Below are positions 11,417 through 18,455 of a stretch of DNA of 18,455 nucleotides, one piece after another. Source of the DNA: Porphyromonadaceae bacterium UBA3318 (GTDB lineage Bacteria; Bacteroidota; Bacteroidia; Bacteroidales; Muribaculaceae); the NCBI GenBank assembly GCA_002361235.1, contig DESI01000075.1:1-18455 (forward strand), in the 5' to 3' direction. The number at the start of each line of letters is the position of its first letter. The first letter of the stretch is position 1. The notes beneath the pieces were generated by a model. It worked only from the letters and a program-made list of their open reading frames with translations, was not told the origin of the DNA and made no database searches. Made by a program: the position numbers and the translations under genes.

Positions 11417-14197
11417 TTATTTAACCATTACCTTCACGCTCCGGCCGGCCGAACGCACCACATAAATTCCCTGCGGCACGTTCACCTCTCCGTCGCCTTT
11501 CAGCACACCGGCCTGCGAACCCGACATGGAATATATGTAAGCCGGCGCTGTCAGGCCCGCAACCCTGAGGCTGCCGTCGGCTACGGATACCGTCCAGGCG
11601 GCTGCGTCGGCGGCCGGAATGTCCTTGACGCCGGAGATATTGCGTGTGGTGACCACTACGTACGAGTTGGCCGGCACGGTGACGGTGCCTGCTGCCACAT
11701 CGAACGCAGGCTCGCTGCCGTAGCTCTTGGATGCCACCCAGTAGTCGTCGTTGCCGGTGAGCCGGAACGATACGGGAACGGTTATGGCGCCTGTCACGTT
11801 GGGATTGATGACGCAATACAGCTCGCGGTCGGCCGCCGTGGTCTTGATGGTACGCCCCTGTGCCCAGCCGCTCAGCGAATTGCCGAAAGGCTGAATCGTG
11901 GTGGAGAACAGTTCCTTGTTCTCGGGCGCCAGACGAATCTTGATCAGCTGACGGTAGCTTTGCATCAGTCCGTTATTGTCGGGGTCGCCGAGCAGATTCC
12001 AGCTCACGGTCTTGGGGTCGGTGTTGTTGCCGCCGTTCGACGATTTGGTGGTCTGCGCGTTGCCCATCTCCGAGAACTGCCATATCATGTGCGAGCCGGG
12101 CATCAGTATCATCTGAGCGGCAGCGGAGCCGAGACGCTGCATGGACACGGCGTGATTCCCCTTGACGCCGGCCACGCCCCACTGGTCCTGCTTGTAAGCC
12201 AGGCGCTCCTCGTCGTGGCTCTCGAGATAGGCCACCGTCGTGCCGGGCGTGCGCCCCGCATCCTTGGCGTTCATTGAGTTCAGGTTCGAGTCGCTCTGGT
12301 ATCCCATCGCGAACTGACAGCCGGCGTTGTTCAGGTTCATCCAGTTCAGCTCGCCGTCCTTGGCCATTTCGTTTTCCTCCTGAGCGCCCGCCAGGTTCTC
12401 GTTGATGAAGTATGCGTCGGGATTCACTTCACTGACATATCCGTGCAACAGCTTCATGCGGTCGATGCGGCTCTGGTTGAAGGCATTGGTAGCCGCGTCG
12501 CCCGAATTGGCATACGAATCGTTATCGCCCAGACCTTTCACCAGGTCGAAGCGGAATCCGTCCACCTTATATTCACGCAGCCAGAACTGCAGCATGTCGC
12601 GCCACTGCTCGCCCACAAGCGGATAGCCCTGGTTCCAGTCGTTCAGCACACTGTAGGCATGAGGCGCGTTCAGGTTGAAGAAGGGATTCTTGCCCGGCTC
12701 GTACAGCTGGTACCAGGGATGGCAGCCGTCGGCCTGGTTGAACACCACGTCAATGATCACGGCGATGCCGAGCTCATGGCAGCGGTCGATGAAACGCTTG
12801 TAGTCGGCCGGCGTGCCGTATGCCTTGTCCACGGCCATATAGAAGTTGGGGTTGTAGCCCCAGGAGATGTTGCCGTTGAATTCGTTGATGGGCAGCAGCT
12901 CGATGGCGTTGATGCCGAGATCCTTCAGATAACCGAGCCTGTCGTACGCCTTATTGACCGTACCGTTACCCTCGGCCTTTCCTTCTGTTCCGGTGAAGTC
13001 GCGCAACAGCATCTCGTAGATCACAAGATTCTCCTTATCCGGAGCCGTGAAGCTCTTGCACTGCCAGTCATAGTCCAGCATCGTGTCGGAGTGATAGGCC
13101 AGGAAGGTATTGTTCGGCACCTTGCCCTGCGGATATTCCGGGAGGCCGGGATATACGGAAGCCGAGATATACTTGTCGTTGTAGGGATCGAGCACCAGGC
13201 GCGCGTACGGGTCGCCCACGTTATATGTCAGGTCGACGCAATAATAGTAGGAGAACGCTCCTTTAATCACACCGACGGGAATGGTGGTCTTGAAGTAACG
13301 GAACGGCTGGCCGTCGATCATGCGGTCCACGTACTCGCAGACTCCGGCTGACGACGCCTGATAGTCGTTCCACGAGCCGATCACCACGCAGCTCTGCTTC
13401 TGCGGCGCGGCCATGCAGAATGTATAGCTGCCGTCGGCATTCCTGGTCAGTCCGAGCGGCGGGATGGTCTTGTCTGTCGCAGCGGTGGCGGAAGACACCG
13501 CCAATACTGTCATGGTCTGAGTCTGCGTATTGCCTCCGGCCACGGCCTTGCACTCCACCTTATACTCGCCGGCTGCGGCAAACGTGTAAGGCACTTTCAG
13601 CTCCGTCACATTCTGCTTCGAGGCTTCCTGTTTGCCGTTTACGGTCAGGGTTATTGTGGCGGCCTGCGTGGTGGCGGCGGTAAAGGTAATGCTGCTGTTC
13701 ACGGCAGCCACGGGCGCGGTCAGGCCATTGCTCAGACTCAGCTGGAAACCACTGTCAAGCACGTCGACGAATATGTCGGCGCCGCCTGTGCCTTTCCCCT
13801 CCTTCTTGCCGTCGGCGGTGCGGAATACGAAACACAGCCGCTTGACCGTTTCGCCGGCGGCCACACCGTAATAAGTACGGATGTCGCCTATGGTCAGTTT
13901 CCACACGTTGGGCTCTACGTATTCAAGACGGTATTTCTCGGCATTGTCGAGCCATTTGGGCGCGTATTTCCACGCTGTCTCCGTGCCGCTGGCATCCACC
14001 ACGTTCACGCCCGTATGGGCATATACCGCCGTGCTTGCCGGCAGGTTGGCCAGCCCTTTGTTGCCCTGGTCGGCATGGAAGAATATCACTACATTCTGCG
14101 AATCCTCCTGCAGCGGATTCGGGCTGGTGGTGACCTGTGCCTGCGACAGCAGCGCCGTCATGACCACAGCGCACAGCGTCATTATCAGTTTCCTCAT
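11417..14197 (-). CDS. secreted GH13 alpha-amylase-family enzyme with sorting-tail-like C-terminus
   Basis: Exported alpha-glucan hydrolase, 926 residues. It has a signal peptide (1-20, ending LLSQA). An N-terminal beta domain (about 25-150) carries the AHTGV...WKY...YYGVAAGE...FVFRTADG pattern seen ahead of many Bacteroidetes amylases. An Ig-like segment (about 160-235), a CBM48/E-set-like domain (about 250-345, including VVIGSWNDYQ) and the GH13 barrel (about 385-780) follow. Conserved regions: DVVFNQ (483-488), GFRFD with nucleophile Asp551, FINEN with acid/base Glu600, and ESHDEE with Asp662. Region I has Gln488 where most GH13 enzymes have His. The end (about 870-926; IYSMSGSQ...PQGIYVVRSAGRSVKVMVK) resembles a type IX secretion type A sorting domain. 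It follows the DUF2027 gene by 83 nt. Substrate (starch, glycogen or pullulan) is not decided. Confidence 0.93.
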   Translation of the reverse strand: MRKLIMTLCAVVMTALLSQAQVTTSPNPLQEDSQNVVIFFHADQGNKGLANLPASTAVYAHTGVNVVDASGTETAWKYAPKWLDNAEKYRLEYVEPNVWKLTIGDIRTYYGVAAGETVKRLCFVFRTADGKKEGKGTGGADIFVDVLDSGFQLSLSNGLTAPVAAVNSSITFTAATTQAATITLTVNGKQEASKQNVTELKVPYTFAAAGEYKVECKAVAGGNTQTQTMTVLAVSSATAATDKTIPPLGLTRNADGSYTFCMAAPQKQSCVVIGSWNDYQASSAGVCEYVDRMIDGQPFRYFKTTIPVGVIKGAFSYYYCVDLTYNVGDPYARLVLDPYNDKYISASVYPGLPEYPQGKVPNNTFLAYHSDTMLDYDWQCKSFTAPDKENLVIYEMLLRDFTGTEGKAEGNGTVNKAYDRLGYLKDLGINAIELLPINEFNGNISWGYNPNFYMAVDKAYGTPADYKRFIDRCHELGIAVIIDVVFNQADGCHPWYQLYEPGKNPFFNLNAPHAYSVLNDWNQGYPLVGEQWRDMLQFWLREYKVDGFRFDLVKGLGDNDSYANSGDAATNAFNQSRIDRMKLLHGYVSEVNPDAYFINENLAGAQEENEMAKDGELNWMNLNNAGCQFAMGYQSDSNLNSMNAKDAGRTPGTTVAYLESHDEERLAYKQDQWGVAGVKGNHAVSMQRLGSAAAQMILMPGSHMIWQFSEMGNAQTTKSSNGGNNTDPKTVSWNLLGDPDNNGLMQSYRQLIKIRLAPENKELFSTTIQPFGNSLSGWAQGRTIKTTAADRELYCVINPNVTGAITVPVSFRLTGNDDYWVASKSYGSEPAFDVAAGTVTVPANSYVVVTTRNISGVKDIPAADAAAWTVSVADGSLRVAGLTAPAYIYSMSGSQAGVLKGDGEVNVPQGIYVVRSAGRSVKVMVK

Positions 14198-14219
14198 GGT
14201 TGTTGGTAATTGAGATTGT

Positions 14220-14247
14220 TAATCGGGTTGTTTATATAATCGGGTTG
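14220..14247. repeat. 11-bp direct repeat upstream of the GH13 gene
   Basis: TAATCGGGTTG occurs twice in direct orientation (14220-14230 and 14237-14247), a 17-bp period. It lies 23 bp upstream of the GH13 start codon. No clear -7 element was found in this gap, so the gene may be read through from upstream, or the repeat may be a regulator site. Confidence 0.4.
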
Positions 14248-14280
14248 ATAAATAATCATGGTATTATCCACGCGTTCGGG

Positions 14281-15027
14281 CTATTTCTTTTTCTTGCGGA
14301 TAGCCTCGGAGAACAACGGCACCTCCAGCACCGGCGTCTCGAAGTACAGGCCCGGACGGAAGCAATGGAACTTGAAGAATTTGGTCAGGTCCAGCTTGCG
14401 CAGGGCGTTCAGCGGCTCCTTGACGGTAAAATCCTTGTCCTTCTTGTAGGCTATGGCCTGAAACACGATCCTGGCCATTCCGGGAATGTCGTCATGCTCC
14501 AGCGTCCGGAGGTCGGCTATCTCGTTGGGCGCAACCTCGCCGCGTGCCATCGTGCTCCATTCGCCGGGATTCTTGCCCGTGACCAGCAACTGATAGCTGA
14601 GGAAATAATTGGAGTCGTTCACCAGCGCCACGTTGAACGTAGTGGTATCCAATTTGCGTACATCCTTCGGTTCGAAGGCCATCACCACGTTCATGGCGTC
14701 GCCGTAGTCGGTCTCCTCTATCGGGAAATCCTCCGGTTCAGGTTCGGGCGCGGCTACAGGCGGCTGCGGGGCTGCGGATGCGGCCTGCTTCGGTGCCTCC
14801 GGCTTGTTGCGCTTGTTGGTGCGCCCTATGTCGTATGCCTGCTGGTCGAACATCAGTTTCGCGCCCGTCTGCGCGTGGCCGGCGGGTATCACCACCACCA
14901 GCTCGTTCAGGGCCACGGGGCGTTCGAAGCCGTCGTCGTTCACGTACGCTATCTTTCCTTCCACGCGTGTCACCACGCCGCCTCCCACTTCGTTAAGGTA
15001 TCTTACTGTATCTCCCGGCTTAGTCAT
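14281..15027 (-). CDS. DUF2027-family protein lacking an Smr domain
   Basis: 248 residues from the ATG at 15027. The N-terminal MTKPGDTVRYLNEVGGGVVTRVEG is the conserved opening of DUF2027 proteins. A Pro/Ala-rich linker (about 70-100) leads to the central beta domain (about 105-235; VALVNDSNYFLSYQLLV, FFKFHCFRPG). In the family as I know it this is followed by a basic linker and a C-terminal Smr (MutS2-related nuclease-like) domain. Here the protein stops at SEAIRKKKK, and only 83 nt separate it from the next gene, leaving no room for Smr. A longer in-frame start at 15105 is rejected because its extra 26 residues lie inside phoH. The ATG overlaps the phoH stop by 8 nt (ATGACTAA), implying translational coupling. 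Function unknown. Confidence 0.8.
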   Translation of the reverse strand: MTKPGDTVRYLNEVGGGVVTRVEGKIAYVNDDGFERPVALNELVVVIPAGHAQTGAKLMFDQQAYDIGRTNKRNKPEAPKQAASAAPQPPVAAPEPEPEDFPIEETDYGDAMNVVMAFEPKDVRKLDTTTFNVALVNDSNYFLSYQLLVTGKNPGEWSTMARGEVAPNEIADLRTLEHDDIPGMARIVFQAIAYKKDKDFTVKEPLNALRKLDLTKFFKFHCFRPGLYFETPVLEVPLFSEAIRKKKK

Positions 15028-16015
15028 TTTCTTGTTCTTTCTCCTCGGTCTCCATTTCGCGGCGTTCCTCGGCGGCCACTTCCTTCTCACGATGCTCGTA
15101 GGCATCCACTATGCGCTGCACCAGAGGGTGACGCACTATGTCCTTCTTCTCGTACTCTATCACGCCTATCCCCTTGACGCCCTTCAGGATGCGCAGGGCG
15201 TTCAGCAGACCGCTGCGCACCGAGTGCGGCAGGTCTATCTGCGTCACGTCGCCCGTCACCACCATCTTGGAGTTCATGCCCAGACGGGTCAGGAACATCT
15301 TCATCTGGTGGGTGGTGGTGTTCTGCGCCTCGTCCAGTATGATGACGGCGTCGTTCAGTGTGCGTCCGCGCATGAATGCCAGGGGCGCTATCTGTATCGT
15401 CCCGGAATCCATGTATTCCTTCAGCTTCAGCGGCGGCAGCATGTCCTCCAGCGCGTCATACAGAGGCTGCAGATACGGATCTATCTTATCCTTCATGTCG
15501 CCGGGCAGAAACCCGAGCTTCTCGCCTGCCTCCACGGCGGGGCGGCTCAGTATCAGGCGCCGGCATTCCTTGTTTTTCAGCGCGCGCACGGCCAGCGCGA
15601 TGGCTATGTATGTCTTTCCCGTTCCGGCGGGACCGAGCGCGAACGTCAGGTCGTTTTCCTGAAACGATCTGACCATGCGCGACTGGTTGGCGTTGCGCGG
15701 CGATATGGGGCGTCCCGTCTGGCCGTATATGATGACGCCGTCGGCATCGGGACGTCTCACGGCCTCGCCGCGCACCATGTCGATGATGTCCTCCTCGGTC
15801 AGCTTGTTGTATTTGGCGGCCCAGGCCTCCAGTTCGCGTATCTTCTTCTCGAACTGCTGAGTCTCGCCCTCCTCCCCCAACACCTTGATGACGTTGCCGC
15901 GCGCCGACACCCGCAACTTGGGATACAGGTTGCGGATCAGCGACATATTCGCGTTGTTGGGCCCGTAGAACGTCTGCGGGTCGACCGTGTCTATTATTAT
16001 AATTCTTTCTATCAT
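15020..16015 (-). CDS. phoH: PhoH family ATPase
   Basis: Cytoplasmic P-loop ATPase, 331 residues, the usual length for the PhoH (PhoH-L/YbeZ-type) family, whose members are linked to RNA metabolism and ribosome maturation. Residues about 1-70 form the KH-like N-terminal part. GPAGTGKT (128-135) is Walker A, AVIILDEAQN (223-232) is Walker B, and TGDVTQID (254-261) is the sensor-like motif with the conserved Gln. The C-terminal tail (about 305-331) is highly charged (Glu/Lys/Arg). It starts 36 nt after sufB and overlaps the DUF2027 gene by 8 nt, so all three are probably on one transcript. The start MIERIIIIDTVD is the normal N-terminus. Confidence 0.95.
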   Translation of the reverse strand: MIERIIIIDTVDPQTFYGPNNANMSLIRNLYPKLRVSARGNVIKVLGEEGETQQFEKKIRELEAWAAKYNKLTEEDIIDMVRGEAVRRPDADGVIIYGQTGRPISPRNANQSRMVRSFQENDLTFALGPAGTGKTYIAIALAVRALKNKECRRLILSRPAVEAGEKLGFLPGDMKDKIDPYLQPLYDALEDMLPPLKLKEYMDSGTIQIAPLAFMRGRTLNDAVIILDEAQNTTTHQMKMFLTRLGMNSKMVVTGDVTQIDLPHSVRSGLLNALRILKGVKGIGVIEYEKKDIVRHPLVQRIVDAYEHREKEVAAEERREMETEEKEQEND

Positions 16016-16051
16016 CTGTTTTCCTCAGTACTTTTCGTCTCCTTGCCGTTA

Positions 16052-17512
16052 CTATCCGACTGAGTCGGCAAGGCTGATCTGCAGCAGCTTCTGGGCCTCG
16101 ACTGCGAATTCCATGGGAAGTTTCTGCATCACGTCGCGGGCATAGCCGCCCACTATCAGGGCTATCGCCTCCTCGGTGTCGATGCCGCGCTGACGGCAAT
16201 AGAACAGCTGTTCTTCGTTTATCTTCGACGTAGTGGCCTCGTGCTCCACAGTCGAGGTCTGGTTGCGCACGTCTATCTTCGGGAAAGTGTGCGCGCCGCA
16301 CCGGTCGCCCATCAGCAGCGAGTCGCATTGCGTGAAATTGCGGCAGTTGTCGGCCTCGGGCGCGATACGCACCATTCCGCGGTAGGAGTTTTGCGACTGA
16401 CCGCACGAGATACCTTTGCTCACTATCGTCGACCGACTGTTCTTGCCGATATGTATCATCTTCGTTCCGGTGTCGGCCTGCTGATAATGGTTGGTCAGCG
16501 CGACGGAATAGAATTCGCTCTGCGATTCGTCGCCCTTCAGGATGGTCGAAGGATATTTCCATGTGATGGCCGAACCTGTCTCCACCTGCGTCCACGACAG
16601 TTTGGAGCGGAATCCCCGGCACAGTCCGCGCTTGGTCACGAAATTGTAGACGCCGCCGCGTCCCTCTGCGTCGCCGGCATACCAGTTCTGTACCGTCGAA
16701 TATTTCACTTCGGCACGTTCCTCCACTATTATCTCCACGATTGCGGCGTGCAGCTGGTTCTCGTCGCGCATCGGCGCCGTGCAGCCCTCCAAGTATGAAA
16801 CGTATGCGTCGTCGTCGGCCACTATAAGCGTGCGCTCGAACTGGCCCGTACCCGACGCGTTGATGCGGAAATAGGTGCTGAGCTCCATCGGGCAGCGCAC
16901 ACCCTTGGGTATGTACACGAAACTGCCGTCGGAGAACACCGCCGAATTAAGCGCGGCATAGTAGTTGTCGCGGTAAGGCACTACGGTGCCGAGATATTTG
17001 CGTACCAGGTCAGGATACTCGCGCACGGCCTCGGAGAACGAGCAGAATATCACGCCGAGCTCGGCCAGGGCCTCGCGGTGCGTGGTCTTGACCGACACGG
17101 AGTCCATCACGGCGTCTACGGCCACGCCGGCCAGCCGCTTCTGTTCCTCAAGACTGATACCCAACTTGTTGAAGGTCTTGACCAGTTCCGGATCCACCTC
17201 GTCCATCGACTTCTTCAGCGCCTTCTGTTTCGGCGCGGCATAGTAGCTGATGGCCTGGAAATCGATGGGCGGAATGTCCAGATGCGCCCATGTGGGCGGC
17301 GTCAGCGTCTGCCAGTAGCGGAACGCCTTGAGACGGAATTCCAACAGCCACTCCGGCTCCTGCTTGATGGCCGATATGCGACGTATCACATCCTCGTCAA
17401 GGCCCGGCGGCACTATTTCTGTGTCGATGTCCGACGTAAAACCATATTTATATTCCGAGTTGGTGGCTTCGTCAAGAACGCGCCCCGACTCGTCGTGCAT
17501 GTCTGTACTCAT
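16052..17512 (-). CDS. sufB: Fe-S cluster assembly scaffold SufB
   Basis: Core scaffold subunit of the SUF iron-sulfur assembly machine, normally working as a SufB-SufC2-SufD complex in the cytoplasm. The 486-residue product from the ATG at 17512 matches family length. Hallmarks: YKYGFTSDIDTEIVPPGL near the start, EPEWLLEFRLKA, FSDGSFVYIPKGVRCPMELSTYFRIN, YLEGCTAPM, and DRCGAHTFP with the essential cysteine at residue 405. The end LLQISLADSVG is typical. A longer reading from 17566 adds 18 residues with no family support; MHDESG at 17500 is an alternative start. No sufC, sufD or sufS lies next to it: phoH follows directly. That is unusual, as these genes are usually clustered. Confidence 0.97.
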   Translation of the reverse strand: MSTDMHDESGRVLDEATNSEYKYGFTSDIDTEIVPPGLDEDVIRRISAIKQEPEWLLEFRLKAFRYWQTLTPPTWAHLDIPPIDFQAISYYAAPKQKALKKSMDEVDPELVKTFNKLGISLEEQKRLAGVAVDAVMDSVSVKTTHREALAELGVIFCSFSEAVREYPDLVRKYLGTVVPYRDNYYAALNSAVFSDGSFVYIPKGVRCPMELSTYFRINASGTGQFERTLIVADDDAYVSYLEGCTAPMRDENQLHAAIVEIIVEERAEVKYSTVQNWYAGDAEGRGGVYNFVTKRGLCRGFRSKLSWTQVETGSAITWKYPSTILKGDESQSEFYSVALTNHYQQADTGTKMIHIGKNSRSTIVSKGISCGQSQNSYRGMVRIAPEADNCRNFTQCDSLLMGDRCGAHTFPKIDVRNQTSTVEHEATTSKINEEQLFYCRQRGIDTEEAIALIVGGYARDVMQKLPMEFAVEAQKLLQISLADSVG

Positions 17513-17546
17513 GGGTATATTCGTGATTATTATGCAATTTCCCCGA

Positions 17547-17568
17547 CCCTGTGCGCCTTTGCACAAGG
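17547..17568 (-). other. hairpin in the sufB leader
   Basis: On the minus strand CCTTGTGC (17561-17568) and GCACAGGG (17547-17554) pair over 8 bp, with one G-U pair, around a 6-nt loop. It would lie in the transcribed leader, about 35 nt before the start codon at 17512. A regulatory role is possible but unproven. Confidence 0.4.
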
Positions 17569-17585
17569 CCTACATAATCTATACG

Positions 17586-17593
17586 CAAAATTA
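17586..17593 (-). promoter_or_regulatory. -7 element of the sufB promoter
   Basis: TAATTTTG on the minus strand is a full match to TAnnTTTG. No TTTG lies 19-21 nt upstream, so the -33 half is weak or absent. Transcription would start near 17580, giving a leader of about 68 nt and making the longer 17566 reading of sufB nearly leaderless. Confidence 0.5.
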
Positions 17594-17650
17594 CAAAAAA
17601 AAGTTGAGGTAAGAGACTATCCAGTAAAAATGTTAACGCCGACAATGGAT

Positions 17651-18055
17651 TCAGCTTATTTCCCGAAGGAATTCAGTAGCATCCATGACCGGTATTTCAG
17701 CAAAAGCGAAATCCTTTTGATTACGGGTAATGATGCAATCGCATCCGGCGTCCATTGCCGCCTGATACTGCAATCCATCCTCAAAATCAACAGGGTTGAG
17801 CATCACGTTTCGCTCAATCTGTTCTTTTGTATTCTTTACGATTCTAAATGTCTCGCATATCCGTTGTATCATGGATACTACGACATCTTTTGGCATTTTC
17901 CTGACTATATAGGCAAAATTAGCTACGGTAAGATATGATATGTAAAACTTCAGATTATTCTTTCCTAACGTCAACAACTGTTCGGAAACGCCATTATAAT
18001 CTTCCCGGACAAAATAATCTATTATAAAATTGGTATCGAGGAAGATCTTTTTCAT
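17651..18055 (-). CDS. PIN-domain toxin (VapC-like ribonuclease)
   Basis: 134-residue PIN-fold protein, probably the RNase toxin of a type II toxin-antitoxin pair. The fold's acidic residues are visible: Asp7 in FLDTNFIIDYF, the DFEDGLQYQAAMDAGCD block (about 90-106) and the CDCIITRNQKDF motif. The closing VMDATEFL is typical of PIN_3-type proteins. Its ATG overlaps the antitoxin stop by 4 nt (ATGA), the standard coupled arrangement. The pair is clearly richer in A and T than the rest of the window, suggesting later acquisition. The RNA target is unknown. Confidence 0.88.
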   Translation of the reverse strand: MKKIFLDTNFIIDYFVREDYNGVSEQLLTLGKNNLKFYISYLTVANFAYIVRKMPKDVVVSMIQRICETFRIVKNTKEQIERNVMLNPVDFEDGLQYQAAMDAGCDCIITRNQKDFAFAEIPVMDATEFLREIS

Positions 18056-18282
18056 TTTGACATGATATATCCGGTTCGCTCATCGTCCATATCTATCAAC
18101 GACGGATCGATGTCCCGCTTTATACTGTGCAATTTTTCCAGCCACGCATCGGATTTGGATTGAGACGTGGTCTCAGTCCTTTTCTCTATGCTCGTACCAA
18201 TCACTCCCTTCATATTTTCAATCATGCGTCGGAGCAATGTGGTATCGGCGTTTTTATCAAGAGTTACAACTATTTGTGTCAT
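18052..18282 (-). CDS. antitoxin of the PIN-domain toxin
   Basis: 76 residues, located directly upstream of and overlapping the PIN toxin gene, so assigned as its antitoxin. The N-terminus MTQIVVTLDKNADTTLLRRMIENMKGV suggests a short beta strand followed by a helix, as in ribbon-helix-helix-like or Phd-like antitoxins. The C-terminal half (SDAWLEKLHSIKRDIDPSLIDMDDER) is the probable toxin-wrapping, easily degraded tail. No named family is firmly recognised; the call rests on size, order and overlap. Confidence 0.75.
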   Translation of the reverse strand: MTQIVVTLDKNADTTLLRRMIENMKGVIGTSIEKRTETTSQSKSDAWLEKLHSIKRDIDPSLIDMDDERTGYIMSK

Positions 18283-18307
18283 ATTCCAAATAAACAGGTT
18301 CTTGTTG

Positions 18308-18337
18308 CAAAGTTAAAACATTTATTTGATATTACAA
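18308..18337 (-). promoter_or_regulatory. promoter of the toxin-antitoxin pair
   Basis: On the minus strand TTG (18335-18337), 19 nt, then TAACTTTG (18308-18315), a full -7 match. The start site would be near 18302, about 20 nt before the antitoxin ATG. Confidence 0.65.
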
Positions 18338-18374
18338 GTTGAAATATCGCGGACGGGATAAAAGCTCGGATATA

Positions 18375-18416
18375 AAAAAGAGGTGTCCGCCTTTCCTCCG
18401 GAGAGGAAAGACGGAC
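18375..18416 (-). terminator. terminator of the edge tRNA gene
   Basis: A 14-bp stem with one mismatch (GTCCG and CTTTCCTC at 18385-18398; GAGGAAAG and CGGAC at 18403-18416) closes on a 4-nt loop. On the minus strand it is followed by ACCTCTTTTTTAT. It lies 18 nt past the 3' end of the tRNA at the window edge. Confidence 0.85.
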
Positions 18417-18433
18417 GGGGGGTTTGTGGGGAG

Positions 18434-18455
18434 TGGGCGATTACGGATTCGAACC
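18434..18455 (-). tRNA. 3' end of a tRNA gene, cut by the window edge
   Basis: On the minus strand the window begins with GG-TTCGAAT-CCGTA (T loop and 3' half of the T stem), then ATCGCCC (3' acceptor strand) and discriminator A. The 5' acceptor would read GGGCGAT, a common start for Bacteroidetes tRNA-Val and some others. The anticodon is outside the window, so the amino acid is not assigned. Confidence 0.75.

Noticed and set aside
15028..15105. Longer DUF2027 start 26 codons upstream
   Set aside because: The extension lies inside phoH coding sequence and is basic and unconserved, while MTKPGDTVRYLN is the family N-terminus.
14804..16063. Open frame of 419 codons on the plus strand
   Set aside because: It runs antisense through the DUF2027 and phoH genes, both supported by strong family motifs.
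17513..17566. Longer SufB start 18 codons upstream
   Set aside because: The added residues have no family match and would begin about 14 nt after the predicted transcription start. The ATG at 17512 gives the normal N-terminus.
1..18455. CRISPR array, prophage, restriction system or IS transposase
   Set aside because: No spaced direct repeats, no phage structural genes, and no transposase or restriction-family motifs were seen on either strand.

Overview
The window looks like chromosome of a GC-rich member of the Bacteroidales, most likely a Muribaculaceae-type gut bacterium. This is inference from three things. Promoters are of the Bacteroidetes type (TTTG, about 20 nt, then TAnnTTTG; for example TAACTTTG ahead of the tRNA-Gln gene). 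Genes lack clear Shine-Dalgarno sequences. The protein families (DUF2027, PhoH with an N-terminal KH-like part, Bacteroidetes-type amylase with a sorting-tail-like end, PIN_3-type toxin) are typical of that order. No rRNA gene or species marker is present, so the genus is not proven.

Layout. 166-2469 (-) is a large lipoprotein glycoside hydrolase of the GH5/clan GH-A type, read from a near-consensus promoter. 2470-2978 is a divergent intergenic region holding a MITE/REP-like repeat with hairpins and a 26-nt-periodic leader. 2979-9509 (+) is a tightly packed six-gene run: serS, a tail-anchored pseudokinase, a GNAT-family protein, ubiE/menG, a U32-family (TrhP-like) protein and a class I aminotransferase. 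It ends in a 10-bp tandem repeat and a bidirectional terminator shared with a tRNA-Gln gene on the other strand.

9842-10771 (-) is a single-pass coiled-coil envelope protein that may be translated from a leaderless mRNA. 10968-11198 (-) is a tiny Ala/Val/Glu-rich lipoprotein with every sign of very high expression. 11417-17512 (-) is sufB, phoH, a DUF2027 protein lacking the usual Smr domain, and a secreted GH13 enzyme. sufB has no sufC or sufD beside it. 17651-18282 (-) is an AT-rich PIN-toxin/antitoxin pair. The window ends inside a tRNA gene (-) with its terminator.

How the genes fit together. The plus-strand run mixes tRNA charging (SerS), probable wobble-uridine modification (U32), menaquinone methylation (UbiE/MenG) and amino-transfer. 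Three of these touch chorismate-derived metabolites, but that link is a hypothesis. The two glycosidases fit a glycan-feeding gut commensal. No CRISPR array, prophage, insertion sequence with transposase, or obvious defence island is present. The most unusual items are the degenerate membrane-tethered pseudokinase, a hairpin repeat whose two copies show compensatory base changes, the Smr-less DUF2027 protein and the isolated sufB.
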